From contig NZ_BCTU01000007.1 in the NCBI RefSeq assembly GCF_001590925.1, positions 124,001-188,000 of the forward strand: a DNA stretch of 64,000 bases, read 5' to 3'. The position numbers were made by a program, and so were the translations under genes. A model generated the notes under the pieces. The model was not told the origin of the DNA, did no database searches, and saw only the letters and a list, made by a program, of their open reading frames with translations. Numbering within the stretch: position 1 is the first letter of the stretch; the number at the start of each line of letters is the position of its first letter. This DNA comes from Serratia plymuthica NBRC 102599 (GTDB lineage Bacteria > Pseudomonadota > Gammaproteobacteria > Enterobacterales > Enterobacteriaceae). Of the stretch, positions 8,408-17,032 are shown one piece after another.

Positions 8408-9829
8408 TTACTTCTTCACAACCCACGCGTCCTGCCAGTTGGAACCCACACCCGGCTCATAATTGTTTGATGCGCTGTTCCACTGCATGCAGTAGCCGCT
8501 GTACGGGAATGGCTTACATTCGTAAACCTTGCCATCTTTCGGCTGCAACACGGTGGTGCCGGCGGTGTATTTGCTCAGGTCGTTCGGGAAGACGAAGTTA
8601 TATTCTCCGGTGCCGCCGGTAGACTCGGCTTCAAGATTGAAGTTCTCAACGTCAGGCTGAATGCTATGCCCGTTATCGTTAGTCGCAATCACCTTCAACA
8701 TATGGTGACCTTCGCTGACGTTGTTCAGATCCATGCTCAACGGCTGGCTGGCGTCATCTACGATGGCTTTCAGGTAGCCTTTCTCGGTCTGATGATGATC
8801 GAACACGCGCGCTTCGACGGTCAGCTTGCCTTTCACCTCAGCGTTAAAGGTCAACTGGGATTTACCGTCTTTGATCTTGGTGCTCGACAGCCCGCTAATG
8901 CGGATTTCCTCGGTAACGGCCGGTGTTTCTTCCTCATAGGAAATCACCACGCTCTTCAGCGTGCTGCCTTTCTTGGCGAAGACGTAGTTGTTACCGGCGA
9001 TTGGGTTGACGTTGCCGTCTTTATCTTTAACACCGGCGCGCACGTCGGCGTGGGTGGCGTTAATTTTTTCCGCGAGCGCCTGGCTCCAGCGATTTTTATC
9101 GGTCAGCGCTTCGCTGTTGATATCGAGTTCGACCTGCATGGCGATCACTTCGCCGGCATCACTGAAGAAACGGGCGATCGCCTTATCGCCGATCAACAGG
9201 TTTTTACCGTTGATCTGCCCTTGCAGTTGCTGGTTCCACTCGGAAACAATGCCGCCATCTTCAAAGTTAACGTCGACAGCCTGATAGAAGCTGTTTACCG
9301 TGTCGTTAATTTCCCACACGCCATAAATCACCTGGTAACCGGTTCTTTCCGGAACTACGCACTGGTGAACTTCACGCTCTTTTGGCGCATCGCCGTGACC
9401 ATCGACTTCACAGAAAGGCTCACTTTCGAAAGATTCACGCGACAGCGGCTTATTCACATCCCAGTTCTGCTTGGTGATGTAATAACGCCAGTTGTTGGTT
9501 TTATGCTTGGCGGTATGGTACCAAGTGAAGGCCTGCGGACCCGGCTTCATGGTATTCAGCGCCCAAATGTTGATGCCCTGACGGTCAAGTGGCTCAAAGC
9601 CCCCGACGCCGCCGCTGGCCAATTGGCCATCAAGAGGCTGGTCATTAGCCGGAAAACCAGAGATTTGCTCCACGCTCTGCGGTTCATACTGCGCCCGACC
9701 GCAGTCGGTGTTTGAACCCAGTTTGCATTTAAATGCGCGGCTCTCGGGGACTTCAATATAACCGTGTGACCATGCAGCGGAAGAGGCGGCAAGTGTTGCC
9801 ATCATCAAGGCAATTTTTGATAATTTCAT
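8408..9829 (-). CDS. GbpA-like chitin-binding lytic polysaccharide monooxygenase (AA10)
   Basis: The 473-residue protein is a four-domain homologue of Vibrio GbpA. A signal peptide (about residues 1-21, ending AAWS) exposes His22 as the mature N-terminus, which with His109 (HTAKH) would form the copper histidine brace of an AA10 LPMO that oxidatively cleaves chitin. Domain 1 spans about 22-210, two middle domains span about 215-405, and a C-terminal chitin-binding module lies at about 425-473 with aromatic residues (CKPFPYSGYCMQWN). Family members such as GbpA are exported by type II secretion, and a complete T2SS operon plus pilotin starts 280 bases away, so it is the obvious local substrate. 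It has its own promoter region in the divergent gap with the pilotin gene; cytochrome b561 follows downstream. I did not assign a symbol because naming in this genus varies. Confidence 0.94.
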   Translation of the reverse strand: MKLSKIALMMATLAASSAAWSHGYIEVPESRAFKCKLGSNTDCGRAQYEPQSVEQISGFPANDQPLDGQLASGGVGGFEPLDRQGINIWALNTMKPGPQAFTWYHTAKHKTNNWRYYITKQNWDVNKPLSRESFESEPFCEVDGHGDAPKEREVHQCVVPERTGYQVIYGVWEINDTVNSFYQAVDVNFEDGGIVSEWNQQLQGQINGKNLLIGDKAIARFFSDAGEVIAMQVELDINSEALTDKNRWSQALAEKINATHADVRAGVKDKDGNVNPIAGNNYVFAKKGSTLKSVVISYEEETPAVTEEIRISGLSSTKIKDGKSQLTFNAEVKGKLTVEARVFDHHQTEKGYLKAIVDDASQPLSMDLNNVSEGHHMLKVIATNDNGHSIQPDVENFNLEAESTGGTGEYNFVFPNDLSKYTAGTTVLQPKDGKVYECKPFPYSGYCMQWNSASNNYEPGVGSNWQDAWVVKK

Positions 9830-9978
9830 TACTACTCCAGTTAAACTGTTCGGCTTTCAACTGATAAAAGTCAAATAACTTTCAGTCGAGTTATTTACTG
9901 TTCTAATAAACGCGGTAACTTCCCGCCCCAAGAGAATAAAACGAATAAATAAGCCTGAGATACTTAGGTTGCCTTAAC

Positions 9979-9992
9979 TTAATGCACATTAA
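9979..9992. promoter_or_regulatory. Dyad in the LPMO/pilotin divergent promoter region
   Basis: TTAATGCACATTAA is a 14-base sequence with six-base perfect arms, lying in the 279-base AT-rich gap between the LPMO and pilotin genes. It could be an operator serving either direction; no regulator is identified. Confidence 0.3.
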
Positions 9993-10108
9993 TGGCAGCA
10001 AACCCTTAGTAAATATGAAGAATACTTAAAAAAAAGCGGGAGCATTGAAACCATCATAAGTCGAAGATAAAATAACCAGCCACTCCCAATACCGAAGATG
10101 AGAATAGC

Positions 10109-10483
10109 GTGTTTACTAAAAATATTGCTGCGTTAACGATATCCCTCGGACTGCTGTCCGGCTGTCAGCATTCTGCAGAACATAAAACCACACCGCCAAC
10201 GGCTGAGCATCAGCTGGAACAACTGTCCTCACTGGTCGGAGCCAGCCAGTTTCTTCGGGAAAAATGCAGCCGCGCCGACATCCCGACCAATGATAAGTTG
10301 GCCGCAGCGGCATTGAACGAAGCAAATAAAAAAGGTTGGCCAAGCCAAGACGTGAATAAAACCCAATTACTCGATGCGGCCAAAGGGGTATTTGATCGAC
10401 TGAATGCCGACGCTACGCCCCTGGCGCAGAAATGCAGCAGCTTTAACCAGTCGCTGGCGCGTTTTCTTGAGCATACGCGCTAG
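10109..10483 (+). CDS. gspS: GspS, type II secretion pilotin lipoprotein (PulS/OutS family)
   Basis: The 124-residue protein starts at a GTG and has a lipoprotein signal ending LLSGC, with Cys19 as the lipidation site and Gln20 consistent with outer-membrane sorting. The mature part (LEQLSSLVGASQFLREKCSRADIP... and CSSFNQSLARFL) matches the PulS/OutS pilotin family, which binds the C-terminal S-domain of the secretin GspD and escorts it to the outer membrane. Two cysteines (in EKCSR and QKCSS) probably form the family disulfide. It is transcribed towards the T2SS operon and shares stop-codon bases with gspO on the other strand. GspD here has the matching C-terminal extension, supporting the assignment. 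Confidence 0.88.
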   Translation: MFTKNIAALTISLGLLSGCQHSAEHKTTPPTAEHQLEQLSSLVGASQFLREKCSRADIPTNDKLAAAALNEANKKGWPSQDVNKTQLLDAAKGVFDRLNADATPLAQKCSSFNQSLARFLEHTR

Positions 10484-11310
10484 CCGACAACCGGCTGGAT
10501 AATCCAGTGGTAAAGCATCCACGACCATCCGGCTATCGCCAGTCCTGGCCCGAACGGCAAGGGCTGCGAGCAGCTGCGGGAGCGCATCACGCGCAGTAGC
10601 AGCAGCCAGATCAGGCTGCTGGAAGAACCGATAAGCAGGATAGGCGGCAGGGCTTCATATCCCCCCCACGCCCCCAACGCCGCCAGCAATTTAAAGTCGC
10701 CATACCCCAAGCCTTCACGCCCGGTCGATAACCGGAAACCCCAGTAAAGCAGCCAAAGGGTGAGATAGCCCGCTACCGCCCCGATTACCGCGGCGGGTAA
10801 AAATTGCGGCTGCGCGATGCTATGCCACAACAACCCGGCCCACAGTAATGACAGCGTCAAACAATCGGGCAATAGCTGCCGCTCCACATCGATAGCCGAC
10901 AGTGCCAACAATAATGAAAATAACGCCAACATGAAAAACCAGTCGATACCGACGCCGATAAAACAGGCTATCGATATACCGGCCAGCATGGTAACTAATT
11001 CCACCAGCGGATAACGCGAGGAAATATCCCCCCCGCAGTGGCGGCAACGCCCGCGCAATATCAACCAACTCAGCAGTGGAATATTATCATAGGGTTTTAT
11101 TTTCTCTAAACAATGTGGACACGTTGACCCTGGCAGAAAAAAATTAAATACATCAGGATGACGACCATTAACCCTTTCATCCTCTTCACGCTCAAGCATC
11201 TTGGGCAGTCGGTAAATTATCACATTAATAAAACTGCCCAAACAAAGGCTCAGCACTGCGCTGAATAATAGCCAGCAGTCACTGGCCATATTTTCAATGA
11301 CGGATAACAT
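10480..11310 (-). CDS. gspO: GspO, prepilin leader peptidase / N-methyltransferase
   Basis: The 276-residue inner-membrane aspartic peptidase removes the leader from GspG-K pseudopilins and methylates the new N-terminus. The cytoplasmic zinc-type motif CPHC...CRHC (about residues 64-91) and the catalytic aspartates in AIDVERQLLPD and GYGDFKLLAALGAW are present. It is the last gene of the gsp operon, 32 bases after gspM, and no gspN lies between. Its TAG stop overlaps the gspS TAG on the opposite strand through the palindrome CTAG. Confidence 0.95.
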   Translation of the reverse strand: MLSVIENMASDCWLLFSAVLSLCLGSFINVIIYRLPKMLEREEDERVNGRHPDVFNFFLPGSTCPHCLEKIKPYDNIPLLSWLILRGRCRHCGGDISSRYPLVELVTMLAGISIACFIGVGIDWFFMLALFSLLLALSAIDVERQLLPDCLTLSLLWAGLLWHSIAQPQFLPAAVIGAVAGYLTLWLLYWGFRLSTGREGLGYGDFKLLAALGAWGGYEALPPILLIGSSSSLIWLLLLRVMRSRSCSQPLPFGPGLAIAGWSWMLYHWIIQPVVG

Positions 11311-11342
11311 ATTTCCCTCTGAATGAATAAAACCGGGATCGC

Positions 11343-11804
11343 TTATAAAATGGCTTGCTGCGCCGCCACCAACAGTTGGCTGACCTTCACCACGCCCTGA
11401 TCCTGTTCGCTACGTTCTACGGCAAGTTGCACCACCCGAATCCCTTGCTCGCGCTGCAATTCGGCCAGCCAGATCGTTAAACGCGCGAACGGGATGGAGA
11501 CTAACGTCATCCGCACGCCTTCTTCGCTTTCTTCCCAGGCCGTAACGGGAATTTGATTTTCTTGCGCGCTCTGCCGCAGGCGTTCCTGCAACAGCACAGG
11601 GGGGGCGGCGTCAGGCGGTAATCGCGATTGCAACCTGGCGACGTTGATCATCTGCCCATTAAGCGCCTCCAACCGCTGCGTATTTTTTTTCACCTGATAA
11701 AACTGATACAGACAATAACTGAAGGCCGCCAACAGCATCAGACTCAACGCCACCGCCGCCTGCAAGCTTTTATCGGCTCTTAAATCGGCTATCCGCGCTT
11801 TCAT
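11343..11804 (-). CDS. gspM: GspM, T2SS inner-membrane platform protein
   Basis: The 153-residue bitopic protein has one N-terminal transmembrane segment (about residues 16-35, LQAAVALSLMLLAAFSYCLYQF) and a periplasmic ferredoxin-like domain. It pairs with GspL in the T2SS assembly platform. The ATG overlaps the gspL stop codon as ATGA. Sequence divergence from model GspM proteins is high, and the assignment rests on position, length and topology as much as on residues such as the RLQSRLP helix. Confidence 0.9.
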   Translation of the reverse strand: MKARIADLRADKSLQAAVALSLMLLAAFSYCLYQFYQVKKNTQRLEALNGQMINVARLQSRLPPDAAPPVLLQERLRQSAQENQIPVTAWEESEEGVRMTLVSIPFARLTIWLAELQREQGIRVVQLAVERSEQDQGVVKVSQLLVAAQQAIL

Positions 11805-12931
11805 TGCTCTTCTCCAACCGTCAGGGTCACCAAATTATCCGAAGGCCCTTCCGTCATGGCGATGCTGATGCCATTGTCTTCGGTTGGTGGCGCCAGTTGC
11901 GTATCCTCTTTTAACAGGGTGATAACCAGCTCATTTTTAGCGCCATCGAAAATTAACGACTGCAGTTGCGGCTGCTCCCACAGAGACAGCGCCTCGGTGG
12001 CATAAGGCAACAGCTTAAACAGTTGAGGCTCCTTCAATATATTTTGCATCTGTCTGACTTTTTTTCTGGCCTCCTCAACGGGCGAAGCCGTTAGCGGCTG
12101 CCCCGGCGACAAATGCTGATATAAAGCGGCCATCTGCCTTTCGGCTTGCCCGGCCTTCAGTTGATGGTACAAACCGCAAACCAACAACGAACAACTGACC
12201 AATATCAACGCACAGGCGATCTTTCCCGGAATAAACCGCGGCCATCTGAGGGCGGGTTTAAATTTCCCCTGCAGCAGGTTGCTCTTGCTGCGCCCGGCTT
12301 CGTTCGCCAATTGCCATAGCGGATCCCCTGCGCAGGATCCGCTCTCCCATGTCGAGGGCACACTGCCACCGGCGTGAATGCAAAGATCCGGCGTGACCGG
12401 AAGTTCGGTGTCCTCCCATGCGCACGGCAATTGCATGCCCTGCCATTTTCCCGTTCTTATCAACCATCGATCGGGCCAATAGGCCACGCTGCACTCTCCG
12501 GGCAGGGGCAATGCCAGCACGTCCGGGAGCATTTTATCGGCATGAAGGCCGCAGGCACGCAGCCGTTCGCACCAGGTTTGCATTTGTGTCAGTGTGACCC
12601 CGGCAATGCCGAAATTCATCTGCTCCTTGCCCAAGATTACCCAGTGCATCTGCTCCACGTCGGTCAGCAGTTCGCTTTCATGCTGGAACGCCAACGCCAT
12701 CGGTGTCGCCAGCCTGGATTTCCCCTGAAACTGCGTATTGCGCAGCACCACATGGCGCGCAGGAACCAGCACCACCACCCTGCTGTTCCGCGCCATAACC
12801 GCCAGCTCGGCATCCGCATTATCCAGATCGAGGCTGGCGGCAAAGACGCTTTGCGCTTCCCCCACCTTGCCCCAGCGCACATCGGCGACGGCGCCGTGTC
12901 CCAGGGCGATTAACAGAATATTGTCCGACAT
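11801..12931 (-). CDS. gspL: GspL, T2SS platform protein linking GspE to the membrane
   Basis: The 376-residue protein has a cytoplasmic actin-like domain (about residues 1-230) that recruits the ATPase GspE, a single membrane segment at about 240-257 (IACALILVSCSLLVCGLY), and a periplasmic ferredoxin-like domain that contacts GspM. It starts 3 bases after the gspK stop and overlaps gspM at its end, as expected within a polycistronic operon. Confidence 0.92.
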   Translation of the reverse strand: MSDNILLIALGHGAVADVRWGKVGEAQSVFAASLDLDNADAELAVMARNSRVVVLVPARHVVLRNTQFQGKSRLATPMALAFQHESELLTDVEQMHWVILGKEQMNFGIAGVTLTQMQTWCERLRACGLHADKMLPDVLALPLPGECSVAYWPDRWLIRTGKWQGMQLPCAWEDTELPVTPDLCIHAGGSVPSTWESGSCAGDPLWQLANEAGRSKSNLLQGKFKPALRWPRFIPGKIACALILVSCSLLVCGLYHQLKAGQAERQMAALYQHLSPGQPLTASPVEEARKKVRQMQNILKEPQLFKLLPYATEALSLWEQPQLQSLIFDGAKNELVITLLKEDTQLAPPTEDNGISIAMTEGPSDNLVTLTVGEEQ

Positions 12932-12934
12932 ACT

Positions 12935-13870
12935 CTAGTGTTCTCCCCAGCCAAACTGGCGCCGAATGACCTTAGTGCCGGTACTGTTCCGTTGCAATGC
13001 GCTGACCAAGCGATACCTGCCGTCATCCAGTTTCACCCGCAGTTCCACAGTAAAGCGGTTGCCGGTAGTGACCAGTCCGTCAGCCAGGCCGCCGTCTTTC
13101 AGCTTACGCAGTTCGGGGTAGTTATCCGTGGTTAAAAAGTCCAATGAGTTCCAGCCAAGCTGCGGCCGCCCGGCGATGATCGCCAGGAGTTGCTCGTTAC
13201 CCAAAGCATTCAGCAACATCGCCCTGATCAGCGGCAACTGCCGCTCCGTGGCGGTATTGAGGTTAATTTGCAGCGTATTATCCGGTAAGGCGCAGACCAA
13301 TGGCGCTATACGCAGGTACAGTTCAGGGTTTATGACGCCGATCTCCCGCAGTTCACTGACGTCTTCAATCAGATAGCCCGTTTCAGACGTGCCGCGTTGT
13401 GCGCTGATTTTCATAATAACAGCGTCGGCGATAGCGCCGGCCTGCGGCTCGTCAACGCCCAGATTGGTGAGCAACAGCATGAATATCCGCTTCTCTCTCG
13501 CTATTTTCGGCTTTTCGCCCCCGGCATCATCCACCGGGGATGACGCTGCGAGCGCATTCAAATTAAAACAGACATCGGCGCTGACGATACGCACTGAAAC
13601 CTCTCCCTCTTCCGTGCGCATGGCCATATCTTCACGCGCCCATGCCTGCCCCAAACTCACCGAGACCTGCTTATCCAACGCCTGTTGCAACTGCCTTTTG
13701 GCATAGATTTCTCCGCCCAACAGCAGCCATTTGGCCCTTAATTGATCCTGCTGAAACTGCGCTCGCGTCAACGACCGCTGCCAGTAGCTATTGATATTCA
13801 CCGCAATAATCGTCATCACCGACATCATTAACAAAACCATCAACAACGCCATTCCCCGCTGTTTATTCAT
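12935..13870 (-). CDS. gspK: GspK, minor pseudopilin (tip)
   Basis: The 311-residue protein has the short leader MNKQRG before MALLMVLLMMSVMTII, cleaved after Gly6. The usual Glu at position +5 is absent (Leu), which is characteristic of GspK and marks it as the tip subunit that caps the GspI-J-K complex. A large globular domain with helical insert follows. The ATG overlaps the gspJ stop in an ATGA junction. Confidence 0.94.
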   Translation of the reverse strand: MNKQRGMALLMVLLMMSVMTIIAVNINSYWQRSLTRAQFQQDQLRAKWLLLGGEIYAKRQLQQALDKQVSVSLGQAWAREDMAMRTEEGEVSVRIVSADVCFNLNALAASSPVDDAGGEKPKIAREKRIFMLLLTNLGVDEPQAGAIADAVIMKISAQRGTSETGYLIEDVSELREIGVINPELYLRIAPLVCALPDNTLQINLNTATERQLPLIRAMLLNALGNEQLLAIIAGRPQLGWNSLDFLTTDNYPELRKLKDGGLADGLVTTGNRFTVELRVKLDDGRYRLVSALQRNSTGTKVIRRQFGWGEH

Positions 13871-14478
13871 GATTTTTCCTCAGGCGACAGCGGGACAATG
13901 CGCCGCACCACGCCGAAAGAACCTGTTTCGACGGTGATCTCGACTGCCTGAGGCAGCCAGGTGCTGGCATGCCATGCCGCTAACCATTCGCCTTGATAAT
14001 AAAAACGCAGTTGGAACCGCAACACGTCCGACAACAGCGCCACACTGCGCGCGGCAGACGGCGGGCTGTTCAGGGCTGGGGAGCTCAGGCGGTCCAATCT
14101 CCCCTTCTGAAACCGATATTCCACCCGCTCCAGCGTCGAACGCGGCAGCCTGGCACCGGGGTTATGCCAGTAATTTCTGATCATCGTGACCCGATAGCCG
14201 CCATCCCCCTCCTCTGCCCCGCGTGCCATAAACTCCGGTATGCCGGGTTGACCGGCCAAACCGGCCGGCGTGCGGGTGAGTGCATGGGTAAAGTCCCGTT
14301 CAATGAGGGTTAGCACCCGTTGCAACTGAACCATTTGCGTCGATTTTCGCTGGGTGATCTCACTGTTTCTCAATACACCTTTGAAAATCATCATCGCCGT
14401 GAGCGACAGCAAAGAAAAAATAACGATGGCCAGCATCATTTCCACCAGAGTAAAACCGCGCTCCGCTTCCCTGTTCAT
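13867..14478 (-). CDS. gspJ: GspJ, minor pseudopilin
   Basis: The 203-residue protein starts at 14478, chosen because this ATG gives a standard type IV leader (MNREAERG, cleaved before Phe9) and overlaps the gspI TGA as ATGA; the longer upstream frame is antisense-like and runs through gspI. Glu13 is the conserved +5 Glu. It joins GspI and GspK at the pseudopilus tip. Confidence 0.93.
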   Translation of the reverse strand: MNREAERGFTLVEMMLAIVIFSLLSLTAMMIFKGVLRNSEITQRKSTQMVQLQRVLTLIERDFTHALTRTPAGLAGQPGIPEFMARGAEEGDGGYRVTMIRNYWHNPGARLPRSTLERVEYRFQKGRLDRLSSPALNSPPSAARSVALLSDVLRFQLRFYYQGEWLAAWHASTWLPQAVEITVETGSFGVVRRIVPLSPEEKS

Positions 14479-14852
14479 GGCAATTCTCTGTAGGCCAACA
14501 GCCTGATCAAGGCGCCTGGCGCCTGCGGATCGCGCCGAACTTCCATTTCTATCGCCCGTATCCCGGCATCCGTGGTGTCTCTGCCGCGATAACGCCAATA
14601 CCAGGTTTCATCCGCCATTTCCGTCGTCCCCTGACGCCATGCCTGCGCAGGCGGGACCCTATCAAGCTGCAATAAAGTCAATTGGTTATCCGCTACCCAC
14701 AGGGCGATATTCTTCGCCTCGATGGCCCCCAGGCTTTGCACCTGCCCTCCGGTGGTTTTGATTAACGCCATGCAACCAATGGCGAATATCATCAGCGCAA
14801 CCATCACCTCCAGCAGGGTCATGCCTCGCTGCCGTTTATATTTAAGCTTCAT
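14475..14852 (-). CDS. gspI: GspI, minor pseudopilin
   Basis: The 125-residue protein begins at 14852 with leader MKLKYKRQRG followed by MTLLEVMVALMIFAIG; cleavage after Gly10 leaves Glu at +5. The start overlaps the last 11 bases of gspH, and the longer frame upstream is a read-through in the wrong context. GspI initiates the tip complex with J and K. Confidence 0.93.
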   Translation of the reverse strand: MKLKYKRQRGMTLLEVMVALMIFAIGCMALIKTTGGQVQSLGAIEAKNIALWVADNQLTLLQLDRVPPAQAWRQGTTEMADETWYWRYRGRDTTDAGIRAIEMEVRRDPQAPGALIRLLAYRELP

Positions 14853-15333
14853 CACAGTGGGCTTCTGTCGTTTCAAACGTAAAGAAACCGGTCGCGCTGA
14901 GTTGCCACTGGCATTTCCCCTGCAGCAATGTGACGGAAAACACGGTGGTTTCACCGCCCGGATACAGCCAAACCTGCGGTTCCTCCTGCGGTGGCCACTC
15001 GCCTTTCAGCGAAACCGCCTGCCGTTCCAGGGCCAACGACAGTTCAACCCCGGCCGGTAACGGTGAGCCTATCGCCACCGCAGTTTTATCCTGCGGTTGA
15101 CCGGCGGCGACAATACGCCACCCCTTGCGGCTGAATGCCACGCCATAGGTTGTTCCCTCACGCTCAGCCCGTTCCGCAACCTCATTCAGTTGCCAGGCCA
15201 ATTGCTCACCCTGCCGTGCCAGTTGATTTTCAACTGCGGGAGAACGCAGCATCACCAGGCTGCTGGTGATGCCTAACAACAGCAGCACCAGCATAATTTC
15301 CAGCAGGGTAAAACCGCGTTCGCACCTCATCAT
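14842..15333 (-). CDS. gspH: GspH, minor pseudopilin
   Basis: The 163-residue protein has leader MMRCERG then FTLLEIMLVLLLLG, with Glu12 as the +5 residue. It follows gspG with a one-base overlap of stop and start (TAATG). GspH adapts the minor tip complex to the major pseudopilin GspG. The C-terminal two-thirds is a poorly conserved beta domain with two cysteines. Confidence 0.93.
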   Translation of the reverse strand: MMRCERGFTLLEIMLVLLLLGITSSLVMLRSPAVENQLARQGEQLAWQLNEVAERAEREGTTYGVAFSRKGWRIVAAGQPQDKTAVAIGSPLPAGVELSLALERQAVSLKGEWPPQEEPQVWLYPGGETTVFSVTLLQGKCQWQLSATGFFTFETTEAHCDEA

Positions 15334-15818
15334 TACTCTGCTTTATCCGCCGTTTTCTCAGGCCAGTTACCGATGTCATCCTCACTGTCGGCAATACCAT
15401 CCTGGCCGCTGGAAAACACGTCCAGCTTGCCGTTCCGCCCGGGATTGCGCAGTTGATACGCATTGCCCCAGGGATCCTGCGGCAGGCGGCGGATATAACC
15501 GTCTTCAGGATAATTGCGGGGAACCGGCGCCACTTCAGGCTTGGCCGACAGCGCCGCCAACCCCTGCTCCGAACTGGGATAACGCCCGTTATCCAACTTG
15601 TACATATCCAGCGCATTCTCCAGGGCGACAATATCGCTGGTCGCCTTTTGCTTATCCGCTTTCTCTTTATTTCCCATCAGGCTGGGAATAGTCAAACTGG
15701 CCAATAACCCCAGAATCACAATCACCACCATAATTTCCAAAAGCGTAAAACCCTTTTGGCGAAACTTGCGTACACGACTGCTCTTTCTCACTTTATTTTC
15801 CGTTAACATCTTTCTCAT
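15333..15818 (-). CDS. gspG: GspG, major pseudopilin
   Basis: The 161-residue protein forms the shaft of the T2SS pseudopilus. Mature sequence FTLLEIMVVIVILGLLASLTIP begins at residue 24 with Glu28 at +5. The C-terminal calcium-binding loop region (GKLDVFSSGQDGIADSEDDIGNW) is intact. The leader of 23 residues is longer than the usual 6-10; the ATG at 15818 is favoured since it forms an ATGA overlap with gspF, but ATG 15809 or GTG 15791 would shorten it. Confidence 0.95.
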   Translation of the reverse strand: MRKMLTENKVRKSSRVRKFRQKGFTLLEIMVVIVILGLLASLTIPSLMGNKEKADKQKATSDIVALENALDMYKLDNGRYPSSEQGLAALSAKPEVAPVPRNYPEDGYIRRLPQDPWGNAYQLRNPGRNGKLDVFSSGQDGIADSEDDIGNWPEKTADKAE

Positions 15819-17032
15819 CCAATCATGTTATTGAGCTGCAATATTGGCTGCAGGATAGCCAAAATAATAAACAGCACCGAACTGGCCATCACTATCACCA
15901 ATAAAGGTTCAAACAGCCCCAGAGCCAAGGTTATTTGCCGATTAAAGGCATCCTGTTGCATATTCGCCGCCCGCTCGAGCATCATTTCCAATTCACCGCT
16001 GCGCTCACCGGACATGATCATGTGCCGCATCATCGGCGAAAAAAGCGCGGTCCCCTCCAGAGACGGCGACAGCCCTTCGCCTTCACGCACCCGTTCCATC
16101 GCCGCCAGCAACCGCTGCCGGGCATGATCATTGCCCAACACGCTGGCGCTGATGCGCATCGCCTCCAGTAACGGCACCGCGCTGGCGTTCAAAATGCTCA
16201 ACGTTTTGGCATAGCGCGCCGTATTCACGCCCAGGGTCAACTTGCCGATAACCGGCAGCCGCAGGATAAAAGCATGCCACCGGGTACGCCTGGCCGGTAC
16301 CTTCAGGCAATAGCGAAACAAACCGACGCCCGCCAGCAACAGCATCAGCACTGCCGGCCCCCATTGTCGGATCGCGTCACTGGCACCGATCAGCAGCCGG
16401 GTGGACAACGGCAAGGCCTGTTTCATATGAATAAATTGCTCGATGACTTTAGGCACCACCGCAGTAAGCAAAATGGCCACTACCCCGATCGCCACCACCG
16501 TCAGCACCATTGGGTACACCAACGCCTGAGTGATCTTGTTTTTCATTTGCTGACGCTGTTCGACATAGTCGGCCAAACGCTCCAGCACCGGCGCAAGATG
16601 GCCGGAGATTTCGCCGGCAGTCACCATGGCGCAGTACAGGCGATCAAAAATAGGCGGGTATTGCCCCAGGGCATGCGCCAGGGAAAACCCCTCCAGGATC
16701 CGCAGGCGTACCTGCGTCAGCACCGCCTGCAAGCCTTTCTTTTCCGTTTGCCGCGCCACCGCCATCAGCGCTTCTTCTAGCGGCAACGCGGCGGACATCA
16801 ACGTCGCCAACTGACGGGTCAACAACGCCAGATCGCTGCTCGTGACGCCGGAGGTCAGCCTGAATCCTGCCAGCTTGTTGAAACTGCGCGTTTTTTTGGC
16901 TTTAACCGCCAGCACCTGCCATCCTTTTTCACGCAACAGGTCACGGGCATGGCGCAAGGAATCTGCCTCGAGCTCCCCGCGTCGGGCACGTCCTTGCCTG
17001 TCGCAGGCATGATAATCAAACCTCATCGCCAT
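15815..17032 (-). CDS. gspF: GspF, T2SS polytopic inner-membrane platform protein
   Basis: The 405-residue protein carries two repeated cytoplasmic helical GspF domains (about residues 70-193 and 273-396) and three transmembrane segments, the hydrophobic ones visible near 171-193, 220-240 and 375-397. It anchors the platform and is thought to transmit ATPase motion to the pseudopilus. It overlaps gspE by 17 bases, so translation is coupled. Confidence 0.96.
   Translation of the reverse strand: MAMRFDYHACDRQGRARRGELEADSLRHARDLLREKGWQVLAVKAKKTRSFNKLAGFRLTSGVTSSDLALLTRQLATLMSAALPLEEALMAVARQTEKKGLQAVLTQVRLRILEGFSLAHALGQYPPIFDRLYCAMVTAGEISGHLAPVLERLADYVEQRQQMKNKITQALVYPMVLTVVAIGVVAILLTAVVPKVIEQFIHMKQALPLSTRLLIGASDAIRQWGPAVLMLLLAGVGLFRYCLKVPARRTRWHAFILRLPVIGKLTLGVNTARYAKTLSILNASAVPLLEAMRISASVLGNDHARQRLLAAMERVREGEGLSPSLEGTALFSPMMRHMIMSGERSGELEMMLERAANMQQDAFNRQITLALGLFEPLLVIVMASSVLFIILAILQPILQLNNMIG

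Noticed and set aside
8666..9715. 349-codon plus-strand frame opposite the LPMO gene
   Set aside because: Antisense to a complete LPMO with signal peptide and His-brace; no ribosome site.
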